DNA from: Beta vulgaris subsp. vulgaris
Taxonomy: Eukaryota > Streptophyta > Magnoliopsida > Caryophyllales > Amaranthaceae
Direction of reading: 5' to 3'
Length of the DNA: 64,000 bases
NCBI RefSeq assembly: GCF_026745355.1
Contig: NC_079203.1
Location: forward strand, 40,050,492 to 40,114,491
Below the pieces are notes generated by a model that was not told the DNA's origin, made no database searches, and was given only the letters and a program-made list of their open reading frames with translations. A program made the translations under genes and the position numbers. Positions 11,501-22,987 of this stretch are shown in pieces (within the stretch, counting starts at the first letter, position 1; each line of letters starts with the position of its first letter).

Positions 11501-12180
11501 TATCAAAGGAGATCTAAGAACTAAAGAACATATAGTCAGAAGCAAATTGAATAATTTTTTTTCAAAAACATAACTAAAAACAAATAAAAAAAAAGAATTT
11601 TTTTTTAAAAACTTGCAAAAGGTAAGACTCAATCCCAAGATCTCTCGAGTTGAAACCAGCACCACTAGGCTATTACCTGCTGCTCAATTTATTTCTTTTT
11701 GTTCATCATAGATATGCAAAGAAAAGAACAGTAATACGACATGTACGTTGTTAAATTCTTTACAACATAAAAGTGTAATCTTTTAGGGTTGTAATGTAAT
11801 ACGTACCTATGTTCCTCTATGCTCCATTGAAAACCTTGTTTCTTTGGTCTTGCTGATGACTTACATGATTTATCGTCTTTCAAGTCATCGTCTTTTGAGT
11901 CATCGTCTTCCGAGTTATCGTCCGAGTTGTATAAGCCACTGTAACTCGGGAGAGGAACTCGGCCGCTTTCAATCGACTCGACGTCGTAGGCAAGTTTACA
12001 GTAGTGATTTTTAATCTCTGCTGGGGTCCTCTTACCTCCGAGTCGTTGAGCGATTTGAAGCCACCGAGTTGACTCGTCCTCGATATCGAGGTAACCTTCG
12101 GCTAGACATGCTTCGAACTGTTTGTTTTCTATAAAACTCCAGGGCTCAGAGTAAGGTGATAATGGTGGTTTTGTGATCAT
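8592..12180 (-). CDS. DIVARICATA-type MYB transcription factor (two MYB/SANT repeats, SHAQKYF class)
   Basis: Two exons give a 300-residue protein: exon 1 at 12180-11807 and exon 2 at 9120-8592. The 2.69 kb intron has GTACGT at its donor and TATGTAG at its acceptor, and an arginine codon is split AG|G. The first MYB/SANT repeat is about residues 13-62 ([16 protein letters not shown]), followed by an acidic linker (about 86-104). The second repeat is about residues 117-165 ([18 protein letters not shown]) and ends in SHAQKYF (157-163). A basic KKRKR run about ten residues later may be a nuclear localisation signal. The C-terminus is Asn/Gln-rich with a duplicated 25-residue unit. The family binds I-box/TATCC-like DNA and regulates development or stress responses. 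The start is the only Met before the first repeat. Exact orthology is not decided. Confidence 0.87.
8669..8818 (-). repeat. 75 bp tandem duplication in the MYB C-terminal coding region
   Basis: Two in-frame units of 75 bp, starting at 8669 and 8744 on the plus strand, encode [23 protein letters not shown] twice. The AAC-rich part (GTTGTTGTT on plus) suggests replication slippage. It lengthens the Asn/Gln-rich tail without breaking the frame. Confidence 0.85.
9323..9409. mobile_element. Stowaway-like MITE, 87 bp, in the MYB intron
   Basis: A near-perfect hairpin: CTACCTCTGTTTTTTTTAGT at the left is the inverse of the right end, with TA on both sides (9321-9322, 9410-9411). The CTxCCTCxGT terminus and TA target site are typical of Stowaway/Tc1-mariner MITEs. 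Confidence 0.85.
10130..10485. mobile_element. Mutator-type MITE, 356 bp, with 9 bp target duplication
   Basis: The inverted ends GGAAAATTTGTCAAAAAAAA and GGAAAATTTGCCAAAAAAAA continue as long complementary arms into the element. A perfect 9 bp duplication TTTTTATTA lies on both sides (10121-10129 and 10486-10494), the length made by Mutator-like transposases. It has no coding capacity and lies within the MYB intron. Confidence 0.88.
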
Positions 12181-13780
12181 CTTTTCTCTAGTTAATACTT
12201 AATAAAAAAGAAAGTCAAAGAAATTCGGTTAACTTAGTTATTCATATACAAAGTCAAAAGTTTTTTTTGATTATTTATATATATAGTTTCTCTAGTCTAA
12301 CTTTTCAGATTTTTTAGGGTTTACTTTTTGTGAATTGAGAGTAGGGATATAATTGGAATTTAAACTACTTTGGTTAAATATTTAATTACACGTTTTTTTA
12401 ACTTTTTTTTTACAGAATTTAAAAAATAATAATAGTAATAGAGGGTAACACAACTCTATCAATTTGTGGACGAAAAACAAAACGTAGAGGAAAGTTCAGT
12501 CAACATGGATTAAATATTCTAGAGTTCATGCCTTTTATTTATTGTTATTTTTGATAAATTTGTTTTCCCTTCTCAAAATATATTAAGATTTCAAGTAAAT
12601 ACTCTAATTTTTTGCCTTTCATTCATAGGTTTTATTTGTAAGTAAAAAAGAAAATAAGATGGTAATGAAAAAATAAATAAACAAACATTATTTTTCTATA
12701 TTTCACACAACCCGCGACATAGGTCATCAAAGAACATTAATTAAGTGAACAAAGCATATTTCATAGACAAAAATAATTCATAGTTCAAAACTTAATAAAA
12801 AAGAACATAGGTCATAATGGAAAAAAATTTAAAAGAACATATATACTCAATCACATTAAAAGAACATATCTAGGTAAAAAGAACACGTACATAAGGTATA
12901 ATTAAAAAAATAAAATAAAAACAACATATCTAATTGCGTCAAAAAAACATATTTTCTAAATAAAATAACATATAGTTCAAACTCATCTCATTTTATAAAA
13001 AGAACATAAGTTATAATGGAAATAATGGAAAACAAACATTTACTAGAACATCATCCTCCGCAATTTTCATAACAAAATCCAAATTTTATTTCTTTCCACA
13101 TTATCTCGAGATTTGAAGTATTTTTACTATGTTCAACTATAATCTATTTGTCCATAATTGACATATATCTTTAGAAAATATTTTTAATTTATAGAAGAAC
13201 ATGTCTAGCTTATAAAAGATCATACAATTCAAATTTAAAGAAAATAATTTCTATGTAAAGAGAACATGTCTAATTTATAAATAACATGCATGGGTCGTAA
13301 AAAAAACAAATAGTAGAAGAAGGTACAATGAAAATAAAGATTATGTACTTTTATAAAGTCAAGCGAACAAACAATTCACAATCAAATACACACATCTAAG
13401 AATATAAAAACTGCAAATCTATTTTGAAATCAAAATTAGTTGTCTCTCCATAATTATCATGATGCATGGTTTAATACCTATTTTAAAAGCTATAGTGGAA
13501 AAGTTCATTCTTTATGCTATCGAACTCAAACACGCACCCGATCATTATAAACGATATGTTCTATAAGTATATTTATTAATGTTCTTTATAAATTACTATC
13601 ATGTTCTAATTCCATAAGATATATGTTCTTTTTCTTTTATAGTAGGAAATTATATGCAGTTTTATTCATTAACTATATATACGATGTTCTTTTCATGCAA
13701 ATATATATTTTGATTTAACTTGTAATATGTCCTTTACAAAATCACATTGTAATAATAAACCAAATGCGAAATAATAATAT
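12181..13780. promoter_or_regulatory. MYB upstream region with GAACAT-rich tract
   Basis: No gene seen. The stretch next to 12180 is the presumed promoter of the minus-strand MYB gene, but no clear TATA box can be assigned. From about 12730 to 13320 the plus strand carries many loose copies of AAAGAACATA. From about 13550 to 13740 the complementary TATGTTCTTT appears instead, giving the region an inverted character. Confidence 0.4.
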
Positions 13781-13783
13781 TTA

Positions 13784-13984
13784 GGGCCTGTTCTCTTCGG
13801 CATAAAACACCTGAATTGAACTGAACTTATTAGAGCTGAACTGAACTGAACTGAACTGAACTGAATTAAACTGAATTGAATTGAATTGAATTAAATTAAA
13901 TTGAATTAAACTGAATGTAATAAATATATAAATAATATTTTAAACAATAATAATATGAATATTAAATAATAATTATAATGATAA

Positions 13985-14038
<54 letters not shown>

Positions 14039-14514
14039 GTAGTAGTAGTATTTTGGATATTTTTAAATGACAGTTATAAATAAATAATATTAATAATCAT
14101 AAATTAATAATAATAATAATTAATTATAATTAATAATTATTATTTTATATTATTTGTATTAATATATTAATACTTGATGATGATATATAATAACAATAAT
14201 ATTTAAGAAGTAAATTAATATTACTATTTTAATAATTAGATTTAATAATATAAAAATATTTAGTAATAAAAATAATGATTGTGTTGGACCGCGAAAATTA
14301 CATCATAAACCGTCTTGACGCTATTTGATTGGTTTATGGGCTAAAAAAAGTGGGTTTATTTGTGCTTTGACCTAAACCATGTTCCTCCTAATAATAATAG
14401 TAATAATAATGAGTAAAGCTATAATAAACAAAATAATATATGGAAACAACAATAATAATAATACTTAATAGTAATGATATATATATTTAAATAATAATAA
14501 TAATGATGATGATG

Positions 14515-14571
<57 letters not shown>

Positions 14572-14758
14572 GTAAGAGTAATTAATAAAATAAATTATGC
14601 CAACATAATAATAGTATTTAACAAAATGGTTATAAAAGAATGGAGCTGAACTGAACTGAACTGAACTGAGTTGAACTGAACTGAACTGAACTTATTGGAG
14701 CTGAACTAAACTTATTGGAGCTTAACTGAACTGAAAATAAGCTGGGGAGAACATGCCC
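13784..14758. mobile_element. Tourist-like (PIF/Harbinger) element, 975 bp, TTA duplication
   Basis: The termini GGGCCTGTTCTCTTCGGC and (inverted) GGGCATGTTCTCCCCAGC are flanked by TTA at 13781-13783 and 14759-14761, the three-base duplication of PIF/Harbinger. The subterminal regions are arrays of CTGAACTGAA units. The core is mostly TAA/AAT repeats (for example 13988-14040 and 14511-14573). No transposase is present. Shorter relatives occur at 16760 and 31266. Confidence 0.88.
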
Positions 14759-15889
14759 TTACTATATGAAGGAACAACATAATAACTAACACATATAAGT
14801 TAATTTCATGTTATGTTCTTATTTACAAAGGAGAGAAAAGAAGGTTGAATATACAAGTTAACTGCATATTGTGAAATGGTAATCCACAAACTATGTTAAT
14901 AGCATGAAAAATAGTATATATTATCATATATAATATTAAAGCAAGAAAAAATTAGCCTACGTGGCAGCCTCATAGAAATTCCGCTCTCACAATTCACCCT
15001 ACATTCATAGAGCAATGAAATACATGCCACGTGTCACATTCCATTAAAATGATTATGTTTGATTCCTTTATTATCAGTTTCCCAAATTTCGAAAATCAGT
15101 CATTGAATGCTTTAGGAAACCTCCAATTTCCTTAAGTTGAAGATATATCCGTGATTTTGGGCTGTAAAAGTAAGATTCCTCACCGGAAGGAAATCTCCAC
15201 TTAAGCAAATCTTCCAAGGTTTTTCCTTTCCTGTCAAATATTCCATTCACTACTCTTTTTGAAGTTGAAAAATATTTGCAGGATGATTTTAGATTTGATA
15301 CTGAAATTGTTTAAGAAAATTTAGTTGAATGACCGTATTATAAATCCGTGCAAGATATATACACAATTCAAAGCCACGTGTCAATCCTATTAAAATGATT
15401 TCATTGATTTTTTTTAAAATTCTTTAAGGAAATTTAGTTACACACAATTGAATGATTGTATTATAAATCCGTGCAAGTATATACACATGCATGCAAAGAT
15501 GTTTTACTCTTTTTCCTCTTCTTTTTTTTTCTTTGAGATACATGCCTGTGCTGAAGGATGTTCAACAATTTTTCTAGATCATTTTATGAGAAGTTTTTTT
15601 TATCCAATAGTTACCGGTTTTATATCCACTAATTAGGAAATTGATTGTTTTATAATTGCTATAATTTAGGCAAAGAAAGGACTAATACCAACTCTATAAC
15701 CATAAGTATTCACAAACATTATGTTAAACCCATTAAATATTACATACCCACAATTTCAAAACATCTCACCAAATTGAGAATCCTCAAATAGAGAAAATTA
15801 TGATAAAAAAAGGTGAATAATCAAAGGCGGAGAAAAATCGAACCAAAAGCAAAATAAATGAGTCGGCCATGGACATGAGCAATCAGTAA

Positions 15890-16270
15890 GTTGAGAGCGA
15901 GTGAGTCAGCTCATTTTTGCTGTAATTCATCCAAAAATGAGTATCAATTCGATCAATTGGAGTAAGAAAAAAAAGAGAGAGAGAAAAACTCCTACAAAAC
16001 AACAATTCATACAACCTGCACAACAAAACGGCAGTAGCAACTGGGAACCAACAAAGAGAGGAAAGAGAAAAACTCCAACCCCAAAACCGCCATTAGATGA
16101 GAGAGAAACGAAAAACCCTAACAATTAAAATTTCGCCAATGAGAATAATTTGAAGTGACTAACAATTTTCTCACTTCTCTAGAAATGAGATAGAGACAGG
16201 AAGAAGAGATGGAAGTATTCAAGTATTCTCTTTAATGGGGAGATCGAAGGATTTGGAGGAGAGCGAGAGA
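15890..16270 (-). other. Possible captured gene 5' fragment inside Helitron 1
   Basis: Read on the minus strand there is a leader-like stretch with TTAGGGTTTTTCGTTTCTCTC, then an ATG context (AATGGCGG near 16096), about 27 codons, and a possible splice donor GTGCAG|GTTGTA. This resembles the first exon and 5' UTR of a host gene. No protein family could be recognised, so capture is only a suggestion. Confidence 0.25.
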
Positions 16271-16759
16271 AAAAAGAAAAAATGGTTTATGCAGGGGGTT
16301 TGAGTTTGAGTGTGGTGTTTTTTTTTCTTTCTTCATTCCTTCCTCTGTTTACTCTTTTACCTTTTTCGCGGTGTTCCTATATGACATAATCATCCTATTA
16401 TATATCATACTTTATGAAAGAATTATAAAACAACTCATGGGTGATGGGTTGAATGAAAAAATTGCAAATGTGAAGTAGTATATGATATCCTGATAATATG
16501 TTAGCCAGCTAATTAATTTTCTTTTTTCTTATTCACTATTGGTAATGAATATAATGAGATGCTACCCCGTGCAGGAGGAAATGCAAATGCAATAATAATA
16601 GTCACACCATGACTATGATCAGAGGTTACATATATCAAAAACAATAATAGCTCAATCTTTAGTCCCAAAGTGGTCTAAGGTGGGCTAATATGAATCATCA
16701 TAACATATCATATCCATGACCAATACATACTAATTTATTTTAAAAAAAAAACTGAGATA

Positions 16760-16887
16760 GGACATGTTCTCTTTACCATAAAACAGTTGAACTGAATTGA
16801 ACTGAACTGAATTAAATTATAACTAATAGTAATGATAACAATTTAGGAATTGAACTGAACTGAAAATAAGTTGGGGAGAACAGTCCC
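16760..16887. mobile_element. Short Tourist-like MITE related to 13784-14758
   Basis: The ends GGACATGTTCTCTTTACC and (inverted) GGGACTGTTCTCCCCAAC and the CTGAACTGAA subterminal motif match the family at 13784. The right flank is TTA; the left flank is ATA, so the duplication is degenerate. Lies inside Helitron 1. Confidence 0.75.
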
Positions 16888-17809
16888 TTAAAGTGAGAGA
16901 AGTAAGACAAGAGACACTATATGAAACAAGAAATTAAATTAGGTAAAAAAGTGAAAACCAACATATAAGGGTCGGTTCACTTCAACTTATTTTGACAAAA
17001 CTATGACGATATAAGTTCGAAAAAATTTAGATGATTAGGTGATCCAACGGGTTGCCAACCCTCTAATTATTGAAATTTCCTTGGCCAAGAGTACATTCAG
17101 ACATTAATTTTAATTGTTCTCTCTCCAATTTGTTTTATATATATATATTACTATTATTATTATTTTATTGTATCTAAGAGGGTTAACCTTAGGATCACTC
17201 AAAATTTTTCCACGCTCTTACATTCAAATGAAACAAAAATATAAATACATCCACTTATGAACTTATGCTTGATATTAATATCATTTTTAAAGAAAATGTA
17301 CACTTTGAATTTGGCCCATTTTATATTGAAATTCTAAAATAAAGGATTAGCAGAGAGAGTGCAACATGGCCCATGTGCTTAAATTATAAATATAGCTTTC
17401 TTTAATGAGCTTCGAGACACTAATTGAGAAGGTGAATCAACAAAATGAGTTAATTATATATCAAGCTTATATAACAAAAGAGGGATTTATAAGTATTCAA
17501 TTTTAGTTGGTCTATAAGACAGTAAAACTGTTGTTGAAAGATTAGAAGTTATCGAATTAAAAGTTGTTAATTTGCCTATGCACTTTGTTTTGACAGCTTC
17601 TTTTTTCTTTGATGTAAAAGATAATATTGAAATGGAAATCATATGGAGAACTTATATAACACACAGACATTATACAAGTATTGTGTATTTATATTTGTTT
17701 ACTATACAAAATTATCATTTTCTAAATTATTCTTAATATTAAAATTGTGGTGGCTTAATATATTCTAAAATTGTTTTTAGGAAGAAACTAATGAGTAAGG
17801 ATTATTTCA

Positions 17810-18310
17810 AGTAGCAACGGGGAATAAGGTATTTAGGCAAAAAAGTAAAGTGGGAAACCCCGTATGATACTCATTACGTCAGATGGAACGGGGAATAAGG
17901 TATGCTACAATATATCATCGAAATGATGGTAATTTCAGGTCGCAACAGGGAATAAGGTATTTATACCCCATATGGTACTTATTCCGTCAGTTGGAACAAA
18001 ATTTTCTTATGATGTTTCAAAAAATACACACAATTTGGAATAAGGTATGATACAATATATCATCGAAATTGTGGTATTTCAGTTAGCAACGGGGAATAAG
18101 GTATTTATACCCCATATGGTACTTATTCCGTCAGTTGGAACAAAATTTCTTATGATGTTTCAAAAAAGACAGTTTTTTCGACCATGTGTTAAAAGTCAAG
18201 GACAATCCCTATCAGATGGTAGCTTTGTATCTCCCGAGACCAGTTCTTAATCATGGCTAATTTTATGTAGCCATTTCTCAATCACGAGTAAAAATTGCCT
18301 AATAGTACTA
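17810..18310 (+). pseudogene. Helitron helicase (PIF1-type C-terminus) remnant in Helitron 1
   Basis: Broken frames encode GNKVFIP, FQKRQFF, VKSQGQSLSDG and SHGQFYVAIS. These correspond in order to the end of Helitron helicases (the GxKVxIPR region, RRQFP, INKSQGQTL and SHGQLYVALSR motifs). The unit encoding xATGNKVFIP/TLIPSVG is present about three times in tandem, separated by stops and frame changes. It shows the array descends from an autonomous Helitron, but it makes no protein. Confidence 0.7.
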
Positions 18311-18536
18311 ATTTATGAGAAAGAACATGGGAAGTCTAACACTTTAAGGTCATTTCGAGTAAAAAATGAAGACTGTAATGTGGAGAGGGTTTCTAAGACA
18401 ATTGACCCCTAAGTGGTTACTAGGATAAAACCAAGTTCGTGCAAATTTTCTCCCTTTTTGAAGCAGTTGAGATCATTAATTTACCTTTGTCATCTCAACA
18501 TAAGGTGTTGTTGGCTTTGCTTATGACTATGTTATA

Positions 18537-18800
18537 CAACCTCTGTTCTTTTTCTACTACAACAATTGAGTTTTCACGTTTGCTAATACACTATTTTAAC
18601 TATTAATATCTTTAATTACTTTTTAGTAAAATTATACAAAATTGATATTCTGAAGTATATATCGAGACGAATCTAACAAGACCCCACATGACAATATTTT
18701 TCCTGACATAAAAATCATAATATATAGTGAAAGGTTATGATGGTGAATGGATAGTGTAAAAATCTCATTTTGCAATATTATAGAAATAGAACGGAGGAAG
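18537..18800. mobile_element. Stowaway-like MITE in Helitron 1
   Basis: CAACCTCTGTTCTTTTT at the left and the inverse of GAACGGAGGAAG at the right are flanked by TA on both sides. A matching copy occupies the same relative place in Helitron 2 (22726-22987), so it was present before the two Helitron copies separated. Confidence 0.72.
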
Positions 18801-19003
18801 TAACTTCTTAATAAATTTCGTTTTGCACTAAAAAGAAGTCTTCCAAAACATATCAGTATCATGTATATGTTAAACAACTTTATTATTAATATAAAGGTGT
18901 ATATCTCTTAAACACAGAGTTTTTTTTATCAAGTTAACGTAAGAATCGTTTACACGTTTTCATTGTAGCTGATATATAAACATTGTTATTATACTAAATA
19001 GTT

Positions 19004-19034
19004 CCCGTGCATTGTGCACGGGCCTAAAACCTAG
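19004..19034 (+). other. Helitron 1 3' terminal hairpin and CTAG
   Basis: Perfect 8 bp stem CCCGTGCA/TGCACGGG with a 3-base loop, eight bases, then CTAG and T. This is the termination signal for rolling-circle transposition. Equivalent hairpins end Helitron 2 (23188-23218) and Helitron 3 (27230-27260). Confidence 0.9.
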
Positions 19035-20617
19035 TATCATATATAATATTAAAGCAAGAAAAAATTGTCCTACGTGGCAAGACCTCAACCTTCCTCTGTT
19101 CTCCTTCACCCTCAACTTTTCGACCTAATGCTTGCTTATGCCACGTGGCATTGCTAAAATAACTTTAACAATAATCAATTAATTCCTCCGATTGTGTAAC
19201 AATGAAGGAAATAATATCAACTACAATAACTAAAGGAATCAATCAACCAATTATCAATTAAGGAAACAAATCAAATATTATCTTTTTTTTTTTAAACGAA
19301 AATCATATATTATCTTAGCGGTTATTCTTATCATTTTCACAAAAACCAGTTATGGAATTATTTTCAAGCTAAATACCAATTTAGAGAGTGAAAAAAATAT
19401 ACAATGAAAAAGATGAATTGATATAACAACTTTAAGTTTTTCACTAATACAAGATACTCAAAAAGTCAAAATATGAAATTTCAAATATAAAACAAATATT
19501 AGCTAAGTACAAGCCAATAGGTGCGTTGGTATAACAACTTTAAGTTTTTCATCACACCTATCAAACTTATATAATATAATTAATTTAAAAATCACCTAAT
19601 TTCAAGCCAATGGGTACATTGGTCTAATAAGTGTTTTTTTTTAATATTATTCACTTTTGGTAATGAATACCACACCATTATCATGAGATGCTAGCCCCTT
19701 CAAGAAAATATGCAAATGTAATAATAATAGTAATGCAAGTTTATTTTATTACCAAACAAGAAATAAAAAGATGATTTTGTTGAAAAAAATATAACACACC
19801 ATGATTATGACTAGAGATTACATATAACAAAAACAATAACAACTCAAATATTCAATTTTTAGTCCCAAAGTGGTTTAGGTAAGCTAATATGATAATCATA
19901 AAAAAAATCATATCCATGACCAATACATACTAAAAGTATTTTTTAAAAAAAAACAAAGTTAAAGTGAGAGAGGTAAAATAAGAGTTCATCTATATATATG
20001 TTCAAGAAATTGAATTAGGTAAAAAAAAAATGAAAACCAATATATAAGCATCTGTCTACTTTAACTAATTTTGACATAACTATGATAATCTAAGATTGGA
20101 AATTTTAGATAAGATTAAACAAATTTAGATATAATAATTAAGTGTTTTTCAGACAACTTAAGGGAGAATTAAGAAAATGTCAGACAAGATAAGTTGTTTA
20201 AAGATAAAAATGGATATTCTTCTCACTACTAAAAAGTTAAGGTCAAGAGTACATTAAAACATTAATCTATGGCAATTCTCTCTCCAATTTATTGGATATA
20301 TATTAATATATTATTCTATTATTGCGACTAAGAAGGTTGACAACCTTAGGCTTAGGGACTAGGGTCACTCAAATATTTTCCCACATTCTTACATTCAAAT
20401 GAAACAAACGATATAAGTACATACACTTATGAACTTACGCTTGATACTAATATCATTTTTAAAGAAAATTCACACACTTTGAATTTGGCCCATTCTATCA
20501 AAATTATAAAATAAAAGAGTAGGAGAGAGAGTGAAAACATGACACATGTGCTTAAATTATAATATAAAGCTTTCTTTAATTTTTATAATAGTTTGCGAAT
20601 TATTTTGCAAGTTTTAT

Positions 20618-20936
20618 GATCCCTCCGTTTCCTAAAGATCTTCCCTCTTTCCGTTTAAGGGTGTTTCTAAAAGATCTTCCCTCATTTGCTTTATTCCTTA
20701 TTTGGCAAAACAAATTTCCCTATTTACCCTCTCATGTCACTATCATATGGTCCACCATTACATTATTAATTCAATTTTACTCCCTTTCTCTCTCCTACTT
20801 TAACCCATTTTTATTTATTTATCTATCTTAACCCCTTTCTCTCTCCTATTTTACTCACACCATACCCCACACAACTTGATTTTCCTTGGTATCTGTAGGA
20901 ACAGTAAGTGGGAAGATCTTTAGGAAACGGAGGGAG
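20618..20936. mobile_element. Stowaway-like MITE, about 319 bp, in Helitron 2
   Basis: The ends CCCTCCGTTTCCTAAAGATC and (inverted) CTCCCTCCGTTTCCTAAAGATC form a long inverted repeat. The right flank is TA (20937-20938); the left terminal bases have mutated. It is absent from the equivalent point of Helitron 1, so it inserted after the copies split. Confidence 0.75.
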
Positions 20937-21879
20937 TATCCCAAAAAGAAATATGTTGCGTGTATTAAGAAACTAAGAATAGTAATTATTTTTCTTCAAT
21001 ATAATCCAATATTCTTTAACTAATTATTCTTGCAAAAAAAAACTAATATAACTGTTCATAAATTTAACATCCTAAACTCAAATTATATATGAAAGTATGA
21101 GTGAATCATGAAGTAGTTGACATTATAGGATATCAATAATTATTTCTTATATGCATGATTAAATATAGTTTCCTTGCTAAAATAGATATTTCTCACTTAT
21201 TCATCATTAAAGTTAAGCAGCGCCATGATTTTCTTATATAATTAATATTGTATAATACTCATTCAGTTAGATGAAATGGGGAATGATGTAAGATAAAATA
21301 TATCATAAAATTGTGGTCATTTTAGGGAACTACAAGTAAAATAATTATCTCTTAATTTTATATAAAAGTAATGTTACAATTATTTAATATTTACACATAA
21401 ATCGTGTGGACGATATTAGACTGGAAAGAGAGATATCTAATGAGCATTGCGACACTAATTTAGAAGGTGAATCAACAAGATGAGTTAATTGTCAAGCTTA
21501 TATGTAAAAAAAAGGGGGATTTATAAGTATTCAAGTTTAATTGGTTTATAATAGAGTGAAACTATTTTGAAAAGATCAAATAAAGTTATTGAATTGGAAA
21601 AGTTGTTAATTTATTTAACTTTGTTTTGGTTTTTTTTTCTTTGATGTAGAAGATAATATTGAAATGTACATCTTATAAAGAACCTATAAAACACACATAT
21701 ATTATACAAGTAGTGCGTATTTATATTTGTTTACATTTTCTAAATTAGTCTTAATGAATATTAAAACTTTAGTTCGCTTAATATATTCGAAAATTGGTTT
21801 TAGGAAGAAAATTAATGAATAAGGGTTAATTGTGGACCATTGAAGTCACTTGAGGTAGTCTTTGGGAGGTGAAAAGTAA

Positions 21880-22330
21880 ATTGAGAAACCCAATTATACT
21901 CATTCCGTCAGATGGAATGGGAAATAAGGTATGATACAATATATCATCGAAATTGTGATCATTTCAAGTAGCAACGGGAATAAGGTATTTAGGAAAAAAG
22001 TAGAGTGGGGAAACCCTGTATGATACTCATTCCACCAGATGAAATGAGGAATAAAGTATGATACAATATATCATCGAAATTGTGGTCATTTTAGGTAGCA
22101 ACGTGGAATAAGGTATTCATACCCCGTATGGTACTCATTCCGTCAGATGGAACAAATTTCCTCTGAGGTTTCAAAAAAGGCAATTTTAGTTGGTCGTGTG
22201 TCAAAAGTCAAGGACAATCCCTATCGCATGGTGGGTTTGTATCTCCCGAGAGCAGTTCTCAGTCATGGCCAATTTTATGTAGCCATTTCTCAGTCATTGG
22301 TAAAAATTGCCTAATAGTACTCCTATATCA
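21880..22330 (+). pseudogene. Helitron helicase remnant in Helitron 2
   Basis: This matches the remnant in Helitron 1. Tandem units encode GNKVFIP/LIPSVG-like peptides, followed by a KSQGQSL-like stretch and a SHGQFYVAISQS stretch in another frame. Frameshifts and stops differ slightly from copy 1. Corresponds to the C-terminal PIF1 helicase motifs of autonomous Helitrons. Confidence 0.68.
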
Positions 22331-22725
22331 GAAAGATAATGGGAAGTCTAATACTTTAAGGCCATTTCGAGGAAAAAATGAAGATGTAATGTAGAGAGAG
22401 TTTCTGAGACGATTGACCCCCCCCCAACTGGTTACTGGGATGAAAACCAAGTTCGTGCAAATTTTCTCCCTGTTGAGGCGGTTGAGATCCTTAACCTTTA
22501 CCATCTCAACCCTTAGATGATGATGGCTTTCTATGGGGCTACACCAAAATTGGTATGTTCTACTAAATAAGACCATCACTTTATTAATTTTTTTAAGAAT
22601 TCCCATACAGTTGTTGGCGATTCTATTGTATCGGAAGTGTGGAAGAAAATCTGGAATTCTAATCTTCCTCCTAAGGTGTTGTTGGCTTTACTTATGATGA
22701 TATAATTGCTTCTGACTATATTATA

Positions 22726-22987
22726 CTTCCTCCGTTCTTTTTCTACTGCAGCAATTGGATTTTCACGCTTGCCAAATGCTCAATTTTTACTATTGATATC
22801 TTTATTTACTATTTAGTAAAATTATACACATTTGATATTTTGAAAGTATATATCAAGACGAATCTAACAATACCCCACATGACTATATTTGTCTTTACAT
22901 AAAATAAACAATATATAGTGAAAGGGTATGATAGTGAATGAATAGTGTAAAAATCTCATTGTTATATTAGACTACAAACGGATGAAG
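22726..22987. mobile_element. Stowaway-like MITE in Helitron 2
   Basis: CTTCCTCCGTTCTTTTT at the left, the inverse of ACAAACGGATGAAG at the right, TA on both sides. Positional partner of 18537-18800. Confidence 0.72.

Larger units (their letters stand above)
14924..19034 (+). mobile_element. Helitron 1 of a three-member tandem array (non-autonomous, about 4.1 kb)
   Basis: The 5' end is TC after an A (TCATATATAATATTAAAGCAAG). The 3' end is a hairpin CCCGTGCA-TTG-TGCACGGG (19004-19022), eight bases, then CTAG followed by T. These are the standard rolling-circle Helitron ends (TC, hairpin, CTRR, insertion between A and T). It contains decayed Helitron-helicase sequence near its 3' end, a short Tourist-like MITE (16760-16887) and a Stowaway-like MITE (18537-18800). 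No intact Rep/helicase frame exists, so it cannot move itself. It is followed after two bases by Helitron 2. Confidence 0.88.

Noticed and set aside
12730..13740. Regularly recurring GAACAT motifs considered as a CRISPR-like or satellite array
   Set aside because: Spacing and unit length are irregular and the host is a plant; no repeat-spacer structure.
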